Assembly: GCF_014695575.1 (NCBI RefSeq)
Contig: NZ_JACJOO010000079.1
Coordinates: 37,357 to 101,356, forward strand
Reading direction: 5' to 3'
Length of the DNA stretch: 64,000 nt
Origin: Leptolyngbya sp. FACHB-8
GTDB lineage: Bacteria > Cyanobacteriota > Cyanobacteriia > Elainellales > Elainellaceae
A program made the translations under genes and the position numbers. Positions 36,092 through 46,130 of this stretch are shown here, piece by piece. Below the pieces are notes generated by a model that was not told where the DNA came from, searched no databases, and was given only the letters and a program-made list of their open reading frames with translations. Positions within the stretch are counted from its first letter, which is position 1. Each line of letters starts with the position of its first letter.

Positions 36092-37087
36092 CTACAGAAT
36101 GCTGGATAGACTCAGATGCGATCGCGCCGCTTCACAGTCCCGTTGAATCTGAGCCATCAGCTCATCCAGGGAGGAAAACTTCTGCTCGGGTCGCAAAAAT
36201 GATTCCAAACGCACATGCAATACCTGACCGTACAGATCCCCCTGCCAATCTAAGAGGTGTACCTCTACTCGCTGGGTCTGCCCGTTCACCGTGGGACGCA
36301 TTCCCAGGTTCATCACCCCAGGAAGGACTGCGGGTGGCACTGGATCGTTGGCTGAAGCCACAGCAACCCGCACCGCATAAACCCCCAGCCGGGGTATAAA
36401 TTTCTCCGCAGGCACGTCCAGATTCGCGGTAGGAAATCCGAGTTGACGGCCCAGGGCATCGCCATGCACCACCTCGCCCCAGAGCTGATAAGGCCGCCCT
36501 AAAAGCTGAGCAGCTCGTTCGGGAGCGCCTCCTAACAAAGCGGCACGAATCGCAGAGCTACTGATACGCTCGTCGCCATCTCGGTGCAGGTCGACAACCG
36601 TAACATCAATACCAAAGGAGGCTGCGATCGCCTTCAGATCCACTGCCGTTCCGGAGCGATTGCGACCAAAACAAAAATCCTGACCAATGCTCACCCGCTG
36701 CGCCCGGAGCCGCTGCACCAGAATAGCCTCCACAAACTCAGGCGGCGTCATCTGAGCCAGGGCTTCGTTGAACGGCAAACGCACCAGTTGCCGAATCCCC
36801 ATCTGCTGCAGGGAAGCCGCTTTTTCACTCAGGGGCGTGAGGAGCGATCGCCGCTGATTCGTAAAAAATTCTTGTGGATGCGGATGGAAGGTTACCACCG
36901 TTGGCACACCGACTTCTGGAGAAGCAGGAATCGAGGCTTCTCCCTCCGCTCCAGAAGTCACCAGGGAGGGCGAAGCCGACAATATTGGCTCGATGACGCG
37001 TTGGTGCCCACGATGAATCCCATCGAAGTTACCCAGGGCAACAACGGTCGGCGTTTGAATTAGATCGGGCGAAGAGGTAATCCACAC
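36092..37087 (-). CDS. ribF: Bifunctional riboflavin kinase / FAD synthetase
   Basis: A 331-residue enzyme that makes FMN and FAD from riboflavin. The N-terminal adenylyltransferase domain has VALGNFDGIHRGHQRVI and ISSSAIRAALLGG. The C-terminal riboflavin kinase domain has GFPTANLDVPAEKFIPRLGV and GMRPTVNGQTQRVEVH. Between the first helix and the VVTFHPHPQEFF strand there is an extra Ser/Glu/Pro-rich stretch of about 20 residues (near SGAEGEASIPAS), probably a surface loop. Confidence 0.95.
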   Translation of the reverse strand: MWITSSPDLIQTPTVVALGNFDGIHRGHQRVIEPILSASPSLVTSGAEGEASIPASPEVGVPTVVTFHPHPQEFFTNQRRSLLTPLSEKAASLQQMGIRQLVRLPFNEALAQMTPPEFVEAILVQRLRAQRVSIGQDFCFGRNRSGTAVDLKAIAASFGIDVTVVDLHRDGDERISSSAIRAALLGGAPERAAQLLGRPYQLWGEVVHGDALGRQLGFPTANLDVPAEKFIPRLGVYAVRVAVASANDPVPPAVLPGVMNLGMRPTVNGQTQRVEVHLLDWQGDLYGQVLHVRLESFLRPEQKFSSLDELMAQIQRDCEAARSHLSLSSIL

Positions 37088-37134
37088 GCTTTACATTCTG
37101 ACATACTCTGTTGCCACACAACACAACCGGATTA

Positions 37135-37195
37135 TTTTTGAAGGTTAGTATTAATGCAAAATCGTGTTTTTATATTAATACTGACCTTCAAAAAA
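37135..37195. repeat. 61-nt palindrome
   Basis: TTTTTGAAGGTTAGTATTAA pairs with its near-complement around an A/T-rich loop. Placed between ribF and the upstream minus-strand hydrolase gene, 25 nt after the latter's stop, it can terminate it. Confidence 0.75.
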
Positions 37196-37219
37196 CTCCG
37201 GACTTACTGCGCGGCACTT

Positions 37220-38110
37220 TCAAGTCGATGTAGACAGCAGCGCCGGCTGATCTCCCTGAATTGTCATCACATCAATTTCCAGGCCTTCCCAAGCCACCAC
37301 ACTGTTGGGAAACACCCTCGCCGTATCCTCCTTAACCTGATCCATGAAGTCATCCGTATGAAGGGGATCGTGGTGAAAGATAACGAGCTGCTTTACGTTT
37401 GCGGCCTTTGCGGCCTTGACCGCCTCCTGCCAGGTAGAGTGTCCCCAGCCAATCTTGCTCGACTTCTCCGAATAATACTCGTCATCCGTATACATGGAGT
37501 CGTAGATCATCAGGTCTGCATTGTGCGCTAACCATAGAACATTCTCATCAAGGCGGTTGCGATAATGCTCCGTGTCCGTCACGTAAGCCACCGAGCGATT
37601 GCCGTAGGTCACGCGATAGCCAACCGCTTCACCAGGATGGTTGAGCAGAGCATTCTGGATCTTTACGTCACCTACAGTGACCGTTTCACCCACCCCAATG
37701 TCGTAGAAGGTGAGATCCGCACCCATAATTTGCAGCGGTACCGGGAAGTTGGGGTGCAGCATCTGATCGTTGAGGCGCTGCTCGATGGTGGAACCATTGG
37801 GTGCGATCGCCCCATAAATCTTGAACGTATTGCCTTTGATAAAAGCAGGAACGAAAAAGGGAAAACCTTGAATGTGATCCCAATGGGAATGGGTAAAGAA
37901 CATGTGCGCGTTCAAAGGCATTTCCCGCAAGAGGGTTTGCCCAAGAACCCGCAGGCCGGTACCTCCGTCGAAAATGAACAGGTGCCCATCTATGCGCATT
38001 TCGATACAAGACGTATTGCCACCGTAGCGGACCGTCTCGGCCCCCGGACAGGCAATACTTCCCCTGACACCCCAAAAGCGAACCTTGAACTGGCTTTCCG
38101 TACTTGACAT
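37220..38110 (-). CDS. MBL-fold metallo-hydrolase
   Basis: A 296-residue metallo-beta-lactamase fold protein. It starts VRFWGVRGSIACPGAETVRY GG and carries the HxHxDH metal site in FFTHSHWDHIQGFP; later ligands are in the NHPGEAVGYR and VTDTEHYR regions, and LVIFHHDPLHTDD near the end. The N-terminal FWGVRGS motif is typical of a bacterial hydrolase group related to PhnP and cyclic nucleotide phosphodiesterases. Substrate unknown. Confidence 0.9.
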   Translation of the reverse strand: MSSTESQFKVRFWGVRGSIACPGAETVRYGGNTSCIEMRIDGHLFIFDGGTGLRVLGQTLLREMPLNAHMFFTHSHWDHIQGFPFFVPAFIKGNTFKIYGAIAPNGSTIEQRLNDQMLHPNFPVPLQIMGADLTFYDIGVGETVTVGDVKIQNALLNHPGEAVGYRVTYGNRSVAYVTDTEHYRNRLDENVLWLAHNADLMIYDSMYTDDEYYSEKSSKIGWGHSTWQEAVKAAKAANVKQLVIFHHDPLHTDDFMDQVKEDTARVFPNSVVAWEGLEIDVMTIQGDQPALLSTST

Positions 38111-38528
38111 GAATCTTCTCTATTGGATTCCACTGAGCTTTGCCATCGCCTAAACCCAGCCCATGTCCTGACTCCAGGTTTAGCCTTTTCTAGCCCATTG
38201 ACCTTAATATGCGAGATTTTTCTCGACCCTGCTGTGATCTGAAGTGCGTCTCCAGCCTGTATCCAAAGATGTTCTATGGGACAGGAGAAATCGCAATATC
38301 GCGATTCGGACTGATCACCCGTCGTCAGAATAGCCTCAGCAAGTGAAACTTAGCCTCTGACTCTATAATCTGTCCAGTTTAATCTGCCCACACGGAAGAT
38401 ACCCCAGTTCTGCTAAAAATTATCGCAAAAATCTACGAATGGCATAGCCCTCTTTACGAATTCTCTGCACCCAGCTAGAGGACGGCCACCCATCTTTGCG
38501 ATCGCGTGGGTAGATTGGACTCACCTTA
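38111..38528. other. Gap without recognised features
   Basis: About 420 bp upstream of the hydrolase and downstream of surE. No long palindrome, coding frame or known RNA was recognised, which makes it one of the few larger gaps lacking a palindrome. Confidence 0.45.
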
Positions 38529-39365
38529 CTACCACTCTAACTTCAAATCCCGCAGACTTGCCAATCCAGATGCACAAGTTAGGTTGTACTGCAATGGCGT
38601 AACAGTTATATATTTCTTGCGAATCGCCTGCACATCTGTCGCAACCCCTGCCATCCAATTTAGGTCATCCGACTGTAATCCTGTCTCCGCAAGGGCTAGA
38701 AACTCTAGGGGAGGCTGTGGCACATCTTCCAACAACTCCCCTGCCAACCAGTAATAGGTTTTGCCGCGGGGGTCTACTCGTTTTTCAAACTGGTCTACAT
38801 AGCGTCGTAAGCCCTGACGCGTGACCATCACTCCGACAATCTCATCAGCAGGAACGGGCGGAATGTTAACGTTCAATAACATGGGGCGAGGCAACGGCTG
38901 GTCTTCTAAGCGCTTCACCAGGGTTCGGGCAAATTCTGCCGCAGGCTTAAAATCTTGCGAGGTAAAACTGCACAAACTAAAAGCAATTCCCCCAATGCCC
39001 TCAATAACCCCTTCCATGGCCGCTGACACCGTTCCGGAATACAAAACGTCCGTCCCCAGGTTAGAGCCATGATTAATGCCAGACAGCACCAGATCCGGAA
39101 ACTCATCTAGCAGAGCGCCCAGGGCTAGCTTTACACAATCGGAGGGTGTGCCTGAGCAGGCCCAGGCCTTAATTCCTGAAGCAAAGCCAGATGTAACAGG
39201 CTGTGCCCGGATAGGCTCATGAAGAGTCAGTCCGTGACCTGTCGCTGAGCGTTCGCGATCGGGACAAACAACAGTAATCTCATGCCCGGCATCGGCCAGG
39301 GTATTCGCCAGGGTCTGTACACCCAGGGAATGGATACCGTCGTCGTTACTGATAAGCAATTTCAT
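38529..39365 (-). CDS. surE: 5'/3'-nucleotidase SurE
   Basis: A 278-residue metal-dependent nucleotidase that releases phosphate from nucleoside monophosphates. The N-terminal metal site is [15 protein letters not shown], with [20 protein letters not shown] and the conserved [22 protein letters not shown] loop (key residues Asn, His, Gly). ATG at 39365 gives the family start. The frame stays open up to 39563, but that leader spans a palindrome and has no homology. Confidence 0.96.
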   Translation of the reverse strand: MKLLISNDDGIHSLGVQTLANTLADAGHEITVVCPDRERSATGHGLTLHEPIRAQPVTSGFASGIKAWACSGTPSDCVKLALGALLDEFPDLVLSGINHGSNLGTDVLYSGTVSAAMEGVIEGIGGIAFSLCSFTSQDFKPAAEFARTLVKRLEDQPLPRPMLLNVNIPPVPADEIVGVMVTRQGLRRYVDQFEKRVDPRGKTYYWLAGELLEDVPQPPLEFLALAETGLQSDDLNWMAGVATDVQAIRKKYITVTPLQYNLTCASGLASLRDLKLEW

Positions 39366-39484
39366 GGTGGTGAGCAGGCGCTGTGGGTGAGCAGTCAAAG
39401 GGGGCAAGCATCGTAGAGCATGACAAAACCCCCAAGGCCAGTCTAAAAGATGTTTGAGAGGTCGATGGCTACCCAGAGAGCGTT

Positions 39485-39519
39485 GGGGGATATTGTGTGC
39501 AAAGCACGCAATATCCCCC
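39485..39519. repeat. Palindrome between surE and pheS
   Basis: GGGGGATATTGTGTGC-AAA-GCACGCAATATCCCCC, with one mismatch. It sits in a divergent promoter region, where a terminator would serve neither gene. Confidence 0.8.
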
Positions 39520-39618
39520 GTTCCAACAAAACTCTCCCCATAGCGACCGCCAACCTCGTACACTGGTTAGGAAAGGCGGTGTTAAGTACCGTTACGCGAA
39601 GAAGTCTTTTAAGAACCC

Positions 39619-40626
39619 ATGAGTACCCCGACCCAGTCCACCGATCTTGCGACACAATTGGCTAGCCTGCGTCAGGAAGCCCAGGCGGCGATCGCCCACA
39701 GCACCACCCTGGATGAGCTGGAGCAGCTCCGCATTAAGTATCTGGGCAAGAAAGGTAGCCTTTCCCAGGTGCTGGGGGCCATGGGTAAACTGAGCGCCGA
39801 AGAACGGCCCCGCATCGGCTCTCTGGCGAACGAGGTCAAGGAAGCCGTACAGAACGCATTAACCGAGAAGAAGGAGGGGTTGCAGCAGGCGGCGATCGCG
39901 GCCCAACTTGAATCGGAAACCCTGGACGTGACCATGCCGGGTGTCTTCCGTCCCCAGGGACAGGGGCACCCTCTGACCAACACCATCGATCGCATGATCG
40001 ACATCTTCGTGGGTCTGGGCTACACCGTAGCAACAGGTCCAGAGATGGAAACTGACTACTACAACTTCGAAGCCCTTAACTTCCAGCCCGACCACCCAGC
40101 GCGGGACATGCAGGACACCCTCTTCCTGCCCAACGGCAACCTGATGCGGACGCACACCTCCTCCGTGCAAATCCGCTACATGGAAGAGAACGATCCCCCC
40201 ATTCGGATTGCCATTCCAGGCCGTTGCTACCGCCGCGACACGGTGGATGCCACTCACTCTGCTGTGTTCCATCAGCTCGAAATTCTCGCTGTGGATGAGG
40301 GGCTAACCTTCAGCGATCTGCGGGGCACCCTGAAGGTATTTTTGGAAGCCATGTTTGGCGATATTGAAATTCGCTTCCGTCCCAGCTACTTCCCCTTCAC
40401 GGAACCCTCCGCCGAAGTCGATGTGCGCTGGAAGGGGCGCTGGCTCGAAGTGATGGGCTGCGGTATGGTCGATCCCAATGTGCTGAAAGCCGTCGGCTAC
40501 GACCCCGAAGTGTACACTGGCTTCGCTGCTGGCTTAGGTGTTGAGCGAATTGCCATGGTACTCCACCAAATTGACGACATCCGCCGCATTTACAACAGCG
40601 ACCTGCGCTTCTTACGCCAGTTCTAA
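39619..40626 (+). CDS. pheS: Phenylalanine--tRNA ligase alpha subunit
   Basis: A 335-residue class II synthetase subunit. The N-terminal coiled-coil (about 10-90) contains [15 protein letters not shown], and the catalytic domain contains [20 protein letters not shown], motif 2 ([20 protein letters not shown]), [17 protein letters not shown] [16 protein letters not shown], and motif 3 ([18 protein letters not shown]). It charges tRNA-Phe together with PheT, whose gene is not adjacent. Confidence 0.97.
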   Translation: MSTPTQSTDLATQLASLRQEAQAAIAHSTTLDELEQLRIKYLGKKGSLSQVLGAMGKLSAEERPRIGSLANEVKEAVQNALTEKKEGLQQAAIAAQLESETLDVTMPGVFRPQGQGHPLTNTIDRMIDIFVGLGYTVATGPEMETDYYNFEALNFQPDHPARDMQDTLFLPNGNLMRTHTSSVQIRYMEENDPPIRIAIPGRCYRRDTVDATHSAVFHQLEILAVDEGLTFSDLRGTLKVFLEAMFGDIEIRFRPSYFPFTEPSAEVDVRWKGRWLEVMGCGMVDPNVLKAVGYDPEVYTGFAAGLGVERIAMVLHQIDDIRRIYNSDLRFLRQF

Positions 40627-40634
40627 ACTACACA

Positions 40635-40671
40635 AAAAGGGGGGGCTTGCTGTTAGCAAGCCCCCCCTTTT
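40635..40671 (+). terminator. pheS terminator
   Basis: AAAAGGGGGGGCTTGC and GCAAGCCCCCCCTTTT, 8 nt after the pheS stop, with a T run at the 3' side. Confidence 0.85.
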
Positions 40672-40732
40672 GGCCTCATCATTTGTGGTGTGTGGGGTGC
40701 TTAGCACCCCACACACCACAAATGATGAGGCC
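40672..40732. repeat. 61-nt perfect palindrome
   Basis: GGCCTCATCATTTGTGGTGT and complement, tip GGTGCTTAGCACC. It abuts the pheS terminator directly, making a tandem pair of stems. Confidence 0.85.
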
Positions 40733-40748
40733 TGTTTTACCTCAAAAA

Positions 40749-40777
40749 ACGGGCTGGCCCGTTACAGGCCAGCCCGT
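40749..40777 (-). terminator. ycf35 terminator
   Basis: ACGGGCTGGCC and GGCCAGCCCGT around CGTTACA, followed on the minus strand by TTTTTTGAGG. It lies 24 nt past the ycf35 stop codon. Confidence 0.8.
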
Positions 40778-40800
40778 CGATTGGGAACGCTCTCGTAGAA

Positions 40801-41154
40801 CTACTTTTGCAGTACCAGCTTAACGTTGGCGTTCTGCAGACCAGGGCGCTTAACTTCAGCCAAGGTCTTGTTCACAGCGTATTTTTGGTTGATCGAGTTG
40901 ATCAGCTCGGTTTGGTTGTGCTTCTTAGCAACACCCCACAGGTCAGCGATCAGGTCGAAAGACCCATCAGCGTTGCGGGACCAGCCCAGGTCATACTCGC
41001 CTTCCAGAACAGCTACGATGTCAGAGCGAACGCGCTGACCATTGTAGCCGCGCACATCGGCTTCGGTCTTAACCGAGATACCCAGGTCACGCAGAGACGC
41101 TTTCAGGATTTCGGCATCGGTGATCTTGGTACGCAGAGTGCTAAAGTGAGACAT
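40801..41154 (-). CDS. ycf35: Ycf35 / DUF1257 family protein
   Basis: A 117-residue protein starting MSHFSTLRTKITDAEILKAS, with TEADVRGYNGQRVRSDIVAV and LGWSRNADGSFDLIADLWG. This is the Ycf35 family, conserved in cyanobacteria and red-lineage plastids; no biochemical function is established. AGGAGG precedes the ATG. ycf46 lies upstream on the same strand, 165 bp away; the two may be linked. Confidence 0.93.
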   Translation of the reverse strand: MSHFSTLRTKITDAEILKASLRDLGISVKTEADVRGYNGQRVRSDIVAVLEGEYDLGWSRNADGSFDLIADLWGVAKKHNQTELINSINQKYAVNKTLAEVKRPGLQNANVKLVLQK

Positions 41155-41319
41155 TTGGGATTTCCTCCTGTTGAGAAACTGAGAGAAACGACAACGTTTA
41201 GAGTTTGGGAGCGCCGCCTGTCAAACCTTTGGAGGGCAAACCGCAACGGCGTATTTTCTTAAACTGCTAGCGGCATCGCTAGCCTTTCCTTCCTGTTGGG
41301 AGCAGGATGGGAAAGTCTG

Positions 41320-42828
41320 TTAGAACTCCATGCGCTGATATTCAGCGACGGAGGCGGCGGCAGGTCTAGCGCGCTGTCTCGCCCAGTCGCGCAGAGCAGT
41401 AACCTGCTCGCTCATGGTCTTGGAAAGTGGCAAGGTGGACTTGATGGCGGCAATAATGTCCAGTTGGGTAAACTCCCGATCCTGGGCAAATGCTTCATAC
41501 ATTGCGGCAATCAACGCTTGCTCAATTTCCGCGCCCGAAAAACCTTCACAAATACCGACTAACTGATCCAGGTCAAAGCGGGTAATGTCACGCCGCCGCT
41601 TTGATAGGTGAATCTGGAAAATCTCCTTGCGTTCTTGATTATTAGGAAGATCCACAAAGAAGATTTCATCAAAGCGACCTTTCCGCAGGAACTCACTGGG
41701 CAGACGCTCCACCCGGTTAGCGGTGGCCATCACGAATACAGGGGAAGCCTTCTCTTGCATCCAGGTCAGGAAGGAACCGAAGATACGGCTGGAAGTACCG
41801 CCATCGGAATCGGCTGAACCTGTACTACCGGCAAAAGCCTTGTCGATTTCATCGATGAAGAGGATAGCAGGGGAAATGGATTCAGCCGTCTTGAGAGCAT
41901 TCCGCAGGTTTGCTTCAGAACGACCCACCATTGAGCCGTCATACACCCGGCCCATATCCAACCGAATCAAGGGCAGACCCCACAGTCGGGAAGTAGTCTT
42001 TGCAATCAAGGACTTTCCACAACCGGGAACCCCTAGAATTAACATCCCTTTGGGTTGGGGTAAACCATATTCCCGTGCCCGCTCAGTGAAGGCGTTGGAA
42101 CGCTGACGCAACCAGTGCTTCAGTTCTTCCAGACCACCCACAGAGTCGAGGGTTTCATCTTCTTCGATGTATTCGAGAATGCCGTTGCGACGAATCAGTT
42201 GTTTCTTTTCAGAAAGAACAATGTCTACTTCAGTTTCCGTCAGCTTGCTCGCTGTTACATGGGCCTTTCGATAGACTTTTTCGGCCTCATCGCGGGTCAA
42301 ACCAAGCGCCGCTTTCAAAAGTTTCTCACGGGTTTCCGTGGTAATACGGCGAGAGCGCGTTTGCTCTAACTGCTGTGTCAAGACTTCGTTCAACTCACCC
42401 ATATCAGGGAGAGGGAAATCAAGTACGACGACTTCTTTTTCCAGCTCAATGGGTACGTTTTGTACCGGAGACATAAGCAGGATAGTCTTTTGAGTATCCT
42501 TGAAGCTAGCGATCGCATCTCGCAACCATCGAGTCACCGCAGGAGAATCGATGAAGGGGTGCAAGTCCTTGAAGATAAAGATACCGGGTTCTCTTTGGCG
42601 AATGACCCACTCAACCGCGGCTTCTGGAGATACGGTATTGTGCTGGGTAACATTGCGAGGCTGGCCAAACTCAACGATGCCGTGGGTAACCGTCCAAATG
42701 TAGACTCGACGCTGGGGCTTCATTTGAGCGATCGTGGCGATCGCCTGTTCCGATCTTTCCTCCTCCGAAGTCACGAGGTAGATCAGGGGATATTGAGCTT
42801 GAATGAGTACATTGAGCTCTTCTTTCAT
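41320..42828 (-). CDS. ycf46: Ycf46-type AAA ATPase
   Basis: A 502-residue protein. The N-terminal half (residues 1-230) is a degenerate P-loop-like region with an exported helical segment. The C-terminal half is a classical AAA module: Walker A GVPGCGKSLIAKTTSRLWG, Walker B ISPAILFIDEIDKAF, sensor ATANRVERLPSEFLRKGRFD. Ycf46 proteins are conserved in cyanobacteria and some plastids; in cyanobacteria a role in CO2 or bicarbonate uptake regulation has been proposed. ATG 42828 (MKEELNV) is preferred over the in-frame 42846. An RHH gene lies upstream on the same strand. Confidence 0.93.
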   Translation of the reverse strand: MKEELNVLIQAQYPLIYLVTSEEERSEQAIATIAQMKPQRRVYIWTVTHGIVEFGQPRNVTQHNTVSPEAAVEWVIRQREPGIFIFKDLHPFIDSPAVTRWLRDAIASFKDTQKTILLMSPVQNVPIELEKEVVVLDFPLPDMGELNEVLTQQLEQTRSRRITTETREKLLKAALGLTRDEAEKVYRKAHVTASKLTETEVDIVLSEKKQLIRRNGILEYIEEDETLDSVGGLEELKHWLRQRSNAFTERAREYGLPQPKGMLILGVPGCGKSLIAKTTSRLWGLPLIRLDMGRVYDGSMVGRSEANLRNALKTAESISPAILFIDEIDKAFAGSTGSADSDGGTSSRIFGSFLTWMQEKASPVFVMATANRVERLPSEFLRKGRFDEIFFVDLPNNQERKEIFQIHLSKRRRDITRFDLDQLVGICEGFSGAEIEQALIAAMYEAFAQDREFTQLDIIAAIKSTLPLSKTMSEQVTALRDWARQRARPAAASVAEYQRMEF

Positions 42829-42928
42829 AATCAACTGACCTACCACCTACTGGCGAGACGACGCAAACACTAACTACCAGGAAACCAAAGAAACCGAATA
42901 ACTTTCGACCCCCTGGAGAAGGAGTTTT

Positions 42929-43267
42929 CTAGCAGGGGACTAACTCTTCTTCACCCTGCCAATCGGCATGGGAGACACTAACGGAAACTTCTTCCTCGTC
43001 TTCCAAGACAGCAACCTTCTCAGCTAAGGGCACTAATGCACCATCCCGAATAACATAAGAGTGACTGCAATCGGGGCAGGCATAGACACGATGTACATGC
43101 CCATGAGCGGTTTCGTATTCATCCACCACCTCGGAGTGAGTGAGATAAAACACAATGGCACGCTCAGCGAGGGCGGACATCGGTTCTGAATCAACCGCGG
43201 CTTTGATCTTGAGCTGGCGGTGCAATTCAGCGGGGAGATAGAGAGTAACCTTTTGCTTGTCTTGCAT
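42929..43267 (-). CDS. Ribbon-helix-helix-like protein
   Basis: A 112-residue protein whose first 45 residues (KVTLYLPAELHRQLKIKAAV, then EPMSALAERAIVFYL) read as a ribbon-helix-helix DNA-binding fold. A single CxxC pair follows in RVYACPDCSHSYVIRDG, then an acidic C-terminus. It may be a transcription regulator. It lies 100 bp upstream of ycf46 on the same strand, suggesting an association. Confidence 0.8.
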   Translation of the reverse strand: MQDKQKVTLYLPAELHRQLKIKAAVDSEPMSALAERAIVFYLTHSEVVDEYETAHGHVHRVYACPDCSHSYVIRDGALVPLAEKVAVLEDEEEVSVSVSHADWQGEEELVPC

Positions 43268-43298
43268 GATAGCGATTACACGTAATTGATACCCGGGT

Positions 43299-43937
43299 AT
43301 GTTCGATCAGGATAGTAGCCCTCTCCAAGAGCTGTCAAGCCAGCATGACGGTTTACCGTCAATGTCGTTACATTTGTTCATAAAAGCAGCGTCAGGAAAG
43401 GGGTGGGGCGATCGCCTCTCTAGCGCTATTCGAAGCATAGGGTGCAAGGCTTCTAGCCGATTTGGATGGGTAGGTTTGATGCTGTTACTGGGAGCTTGCC
43501 AACCACTGTCCAACCTTGAGCGAGCTCAGTGGGAGACTTACCAGAATGAGCGTTATGACTTCGCCTTTCCCCACCCTGATAATTGGATTCCAAAACCGAT
43601 TTTGGGCAACCGGGAGGGGCGGGAATTTCAAGCTCCTCAGCAGAACCAGGTCACCATCCAAGGATGGGCCAGCCAGGTTTCCGAGGTGCCATCCGTCTCT
43701 TCTCCGCAACCGGAGCATGGCATGTTTCCGAACTTCACCACCGAGCAGGGGTTGCAGGGACAGCTAGAGGTAAAGATTGGGAAAGACATGAGCAATATGC
43801 GGCTGACCCTGACCCAGAATGGCGTGATTTATTACTGGGAGGGGCGATCGCCCAGCGATGATTTTGATGACTACTTCAAATTTTTCTTCTATGTCGCCAA
43901 GCAGTATCAGGTGGGTGAATCCAACCGAACTCCTTAG
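43299..43937 (+). CDS. Cyanobacterial lipoprotein of unknown function
   Basis: 212 residues from the first ATG, with a lipobox LLLGAC near residues 62-67 after a hydrophobic segment, so mature protein would be lipid-anchored. The mature part starts QPLSNLERAQWETYQNERYD and has FAFPHPDNWIPKP, a strand pattern that loosely recalls PsbP-like lipoproteins. The signal sequence is long from 43299; an internal ATG at 43362 is a likely true start. No function can be named. Confidence 0.7.
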   Translation: MFDQDSSPLQELSSQHDGLPSMSLHLFIKAASGKGWGDRLSSAIRSIGCKASSRFGWVGLMLLLGACQPLSNLERAQWETYQNERYDFAFPHPDNWIPKPILGNREGREFQAPQQNQVTIQGWASQVSEVPSVSSPQPEHGMFPNFTTEQGLQGQLEVKIGKDMSNMRLTLTQNGVIYYWEGRSPSDDFDDYFKFFFYVAKQYQVGESNRTP

Positions 43938-44133
43938 CCTGCATTCTTGAAGCCCTTTCCACAAAGAGAGAAGCTCCAGTTACCTCAAAAACAAAATCAT
44001 GCGTGGAATACATTTGCCTCTGAGTCTTTTTGTCTATGATGAGGCGAGAAACCGTTGGTTGTCCTGTCGGTAATTGGGGCGTGCTCCCGCTCCAGGCTCC
44101 GTTCTCCGGTCATTTCAGAGTGCTTGTCTCCCT

Positions 44134-45816
44134 ATGCTGTTGGAATCCGCCCCTACTCCTCACTCACCTACCCCGGCGTCTGTGGTATCGGCCTTTGACC
44201 CCTATCACCGCTTCGTTCGCCCCATCGGAGCGCGCGCCCTGTATGGGTTGTGCATTTTGGCAGGGGATCTGTTGGCCGTAGACCCGGTTCAGGGCTATTT
44301 ACTAAAGATCAATCCAAAGACAGATCAGGTCACTATTCTGAATTCGCACCACGGCGATCGCTTCCTCGACGTAGCGAGCCTGGCAGTTTCTGACGATACC
44401 CTCTGGTTCACTCAGGACAATGTCATTTACCGCTGCGCACTCAGTACCTTAGAGCCAGAAGAATTTGCTTCACTGCCTTACCCGGCAGATGGAATAGCCG
44501 TATGGCAATCAACCATCTATGTCAGCTGCCAGAAGTGCGGTTACATCTTGATTTTTGACGCGCGTTCCGGGGAGGAAATTACTCGTTTCCCGGCACCCGG
44601 TGTGGGTGAGGAGCGGTTAACCATCCGAGGGGAAGAATTGTGGGTATGCGATCGCACAGAGCAAAGTGTGTATTGCATGGATCGTGCCACTGGGGAAGTG
44701 CAGTTCAGCATCCTTACGCCATTTGTCGAGCCGACCGGGCTGGCCTTTCACCCAGAAGGCAACGTTCTCTACGTTTCCTACTCCAGCGAAGAACCGTATG
44801 TGCGGGATAACCCCAACAATCCGGATTATCCCTATGAGTTATCGGTGCGCGATCGCACCTTTATTCATCCACTGCACTATCACTACGACGCCGAGAAGCG
44901 CTGCACTCTCTCCAATGGGTTTCTCATCGAAATGACCTATGTGGAAGAGATTGCGCCATTGGAAGAAGTCGATATTCGAGGGCTGGAATGGCGGATTGCG
45001 CTACCCGCAGAAACAGATCGGCAGAAAGTACGATCGGTAGAACCGATTGGTTTGCCCTTTACTGAAGAAATTCACGAAGGACAGCGGGTTGCGGTGTTCT
45101 CATTTGAGACCTTGAAGACCGGCGATCGCTATCTATTTGGATGGAAGGCGTTACTGGAAGTGCGGGGTATCAAATACCAGTACACCTTCGACGACGTGTA
45201 TGACGTACCAGCCTTGCCGCTGGAATTTCAGGGCCGTTATCTGGTGGATGATGATGAGCTGTCTATGGATAACCCGTTGATTCAGCAGGCCGCGCGGGAA
45301 GCGATTGGAACGGAGACGAATATTCTTCGTAAGATGCTGAAGATTCGTAATACCGTTTACGATCGCCTGTCCTACGGTCTGACCGTTCACATTGCGTCGC
45401 CGGATGTAGTGTGGCAACGGGGAATTGGCTCCTGTGGTGAGTATGTGGGCGTCTTGCTGGCGCTGGCGCGCCTGAATGGAATTGCCTGTCGGACGGTGGG
45501 GCGGTATAAGTGCCCTCCGTTTGGCGATCGCCATCACACACCCCTCGAACCCGACTACAACCACGTTTGGATTGAGTTTTACATTCCCGGTGTTGGTTGG
45601 TTGCCCATGGAATCGAATGTGGATGATGTCGTTGAGGGGGGCCCGTATCCTACGCGCTTCTTCATGGGCCTACCATGGTGGCATGCTGAGATGGCAAAGG
45701 GCATTAGCTTTGAGGCCCTTTCCACGCCCGATGATTCCCTGGAAGTTTCCATTGGAGATCTGTCAATCAATCACATTCGTTTTAACATTTTGGGAGAACT
45801 GCCACCCCTTGCTTAA
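44134..45816 (+). CDS. Beta-propeller / transglutaminase-like protein
   Basis: A 560-residue protein. The N-terminal 230 residues show repeated strand motifs (GDLLAVDPVQGYLLKINPKT, DDTLWFTQDNVIYRC, GEELWVCDRTEQSVYCMD, GNVLYVSYSSEEP) like a beta-propeller. The C-terminal third is a transglutaminase-like domain with the catalytic Cys in GIGSCGEYVGVLLALARLNG, His in YNHVWIEFYIPGVGW and Asp/Asn in MESNVDD. Such domains act as proteases, peptide ligases or deamidases. No signal peptide. ATG 44134 is preferred over the in-frame TTG 44074. Confidence 0.83.
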   Translation: MLLESAPTPHSPTPASVVSAFDPYHRFVRPIGARALYGLCILAGDLLAVDPVQGYLLKINPKTDQVTILNSHHGDRFLDVASLAVSDDTLWFTQDNVIYRCALSTLEPEEFASLPYPADGIAVWQSTIYVSCQKCGYILIFDARSGEEITRFPAPGVGEERLTIRGEELWVCDRTEQSVYCMDRATGEVQFSILTPFVEPTGLAFHPEGNVLYVSYSSEEPYVRDNPNNPDYPYELSVRDRTFIHPLHYHYDAEKRCTLSNGFLIEMTYVEEIAPLEEVDIRGLEWRIALPAETDRQKVRSVEPIGLPFTEEIHEGQRVAVFSFETLKTGDRYLFGWKALLEVRGIKYQYTFDDVYDVPALPLEFQGRYLVDDDELSMDNPLIQQAAREAIGTETNILRKMLKIRNTVYDRLSYGLTVHIASPDVVWQRGIGSCGEYVGVLLALARLNGIACRTVGRYKCPPFGDRHHTPLEPDYNHVWIEFYIPGVGWLPMESNVDDVVEGGPYPTRFFMGLPWWHAEMAKGISFEALSTPDDSLEVSIGDLSINHIRFNILGELPPLA

Positions 45817-45818
45817 AC

Positions 45819-45855
45819 ACTGCTTTTCCGAGAACCAGGCCTCCGGAAAAGCAGT
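45819..45855 (+). terminator. Terminator-like palindrome
   Basis: ACTGCTTTTCCG and CGGAAAAGCAGT, beginning 3 nt after the transglutaminase-like gene's stop codon. Confidence 0.6.
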
Positions 45856-45944
45856 CAATCTCGTAGGGCTTACGCATTCCTGTTGTGCATGATGTGCGAG
45901 GTACGCCACACACAGCAAGAATGCCTTACAGATGGGGGCCTCGC

Positions 45945-46053
45945 ATACGGCGCTTTTCAAGCGCTTCAAACCTGGTTGTTTTTGTGGGAGCCACGCTCCG
46001 CGTGGCTCCCACAAAAACAACCGTGGCTGATTCAAGCGCAAAGCGCTGTAAGT
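45945..46053 (+). repeat. Palindromic element, family B copy 2
   Basis: Core 45974-46022 (GGTTGTTTTTGTGGGAGCC and complement, tip CACGCTCCGCGTG). Frame CGCTTTTCAAGCGCTT left and GTGGCTGATTCAAGCGCAAA right, closely matching the copy at 748. In the stem, GTGAGAG there is GTGGGAG here, with the matching change on the other arm. Confidence 0.9.
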
Positions 46054-46130
46054 CCTATCTGGATTAGAAAAGGGAGGGTCGCAGGTCCCAGGCGCGATCG
46101 TGAAAGAGGTAAACTCTTCCCCTCCCTAAA

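Noticed and set aside
37565..38107. Long plus-strand frame opposite the MBL-fold hydrolase gene
   Set aside because: Antisense shadow of a gene with clear catalytic motifs.
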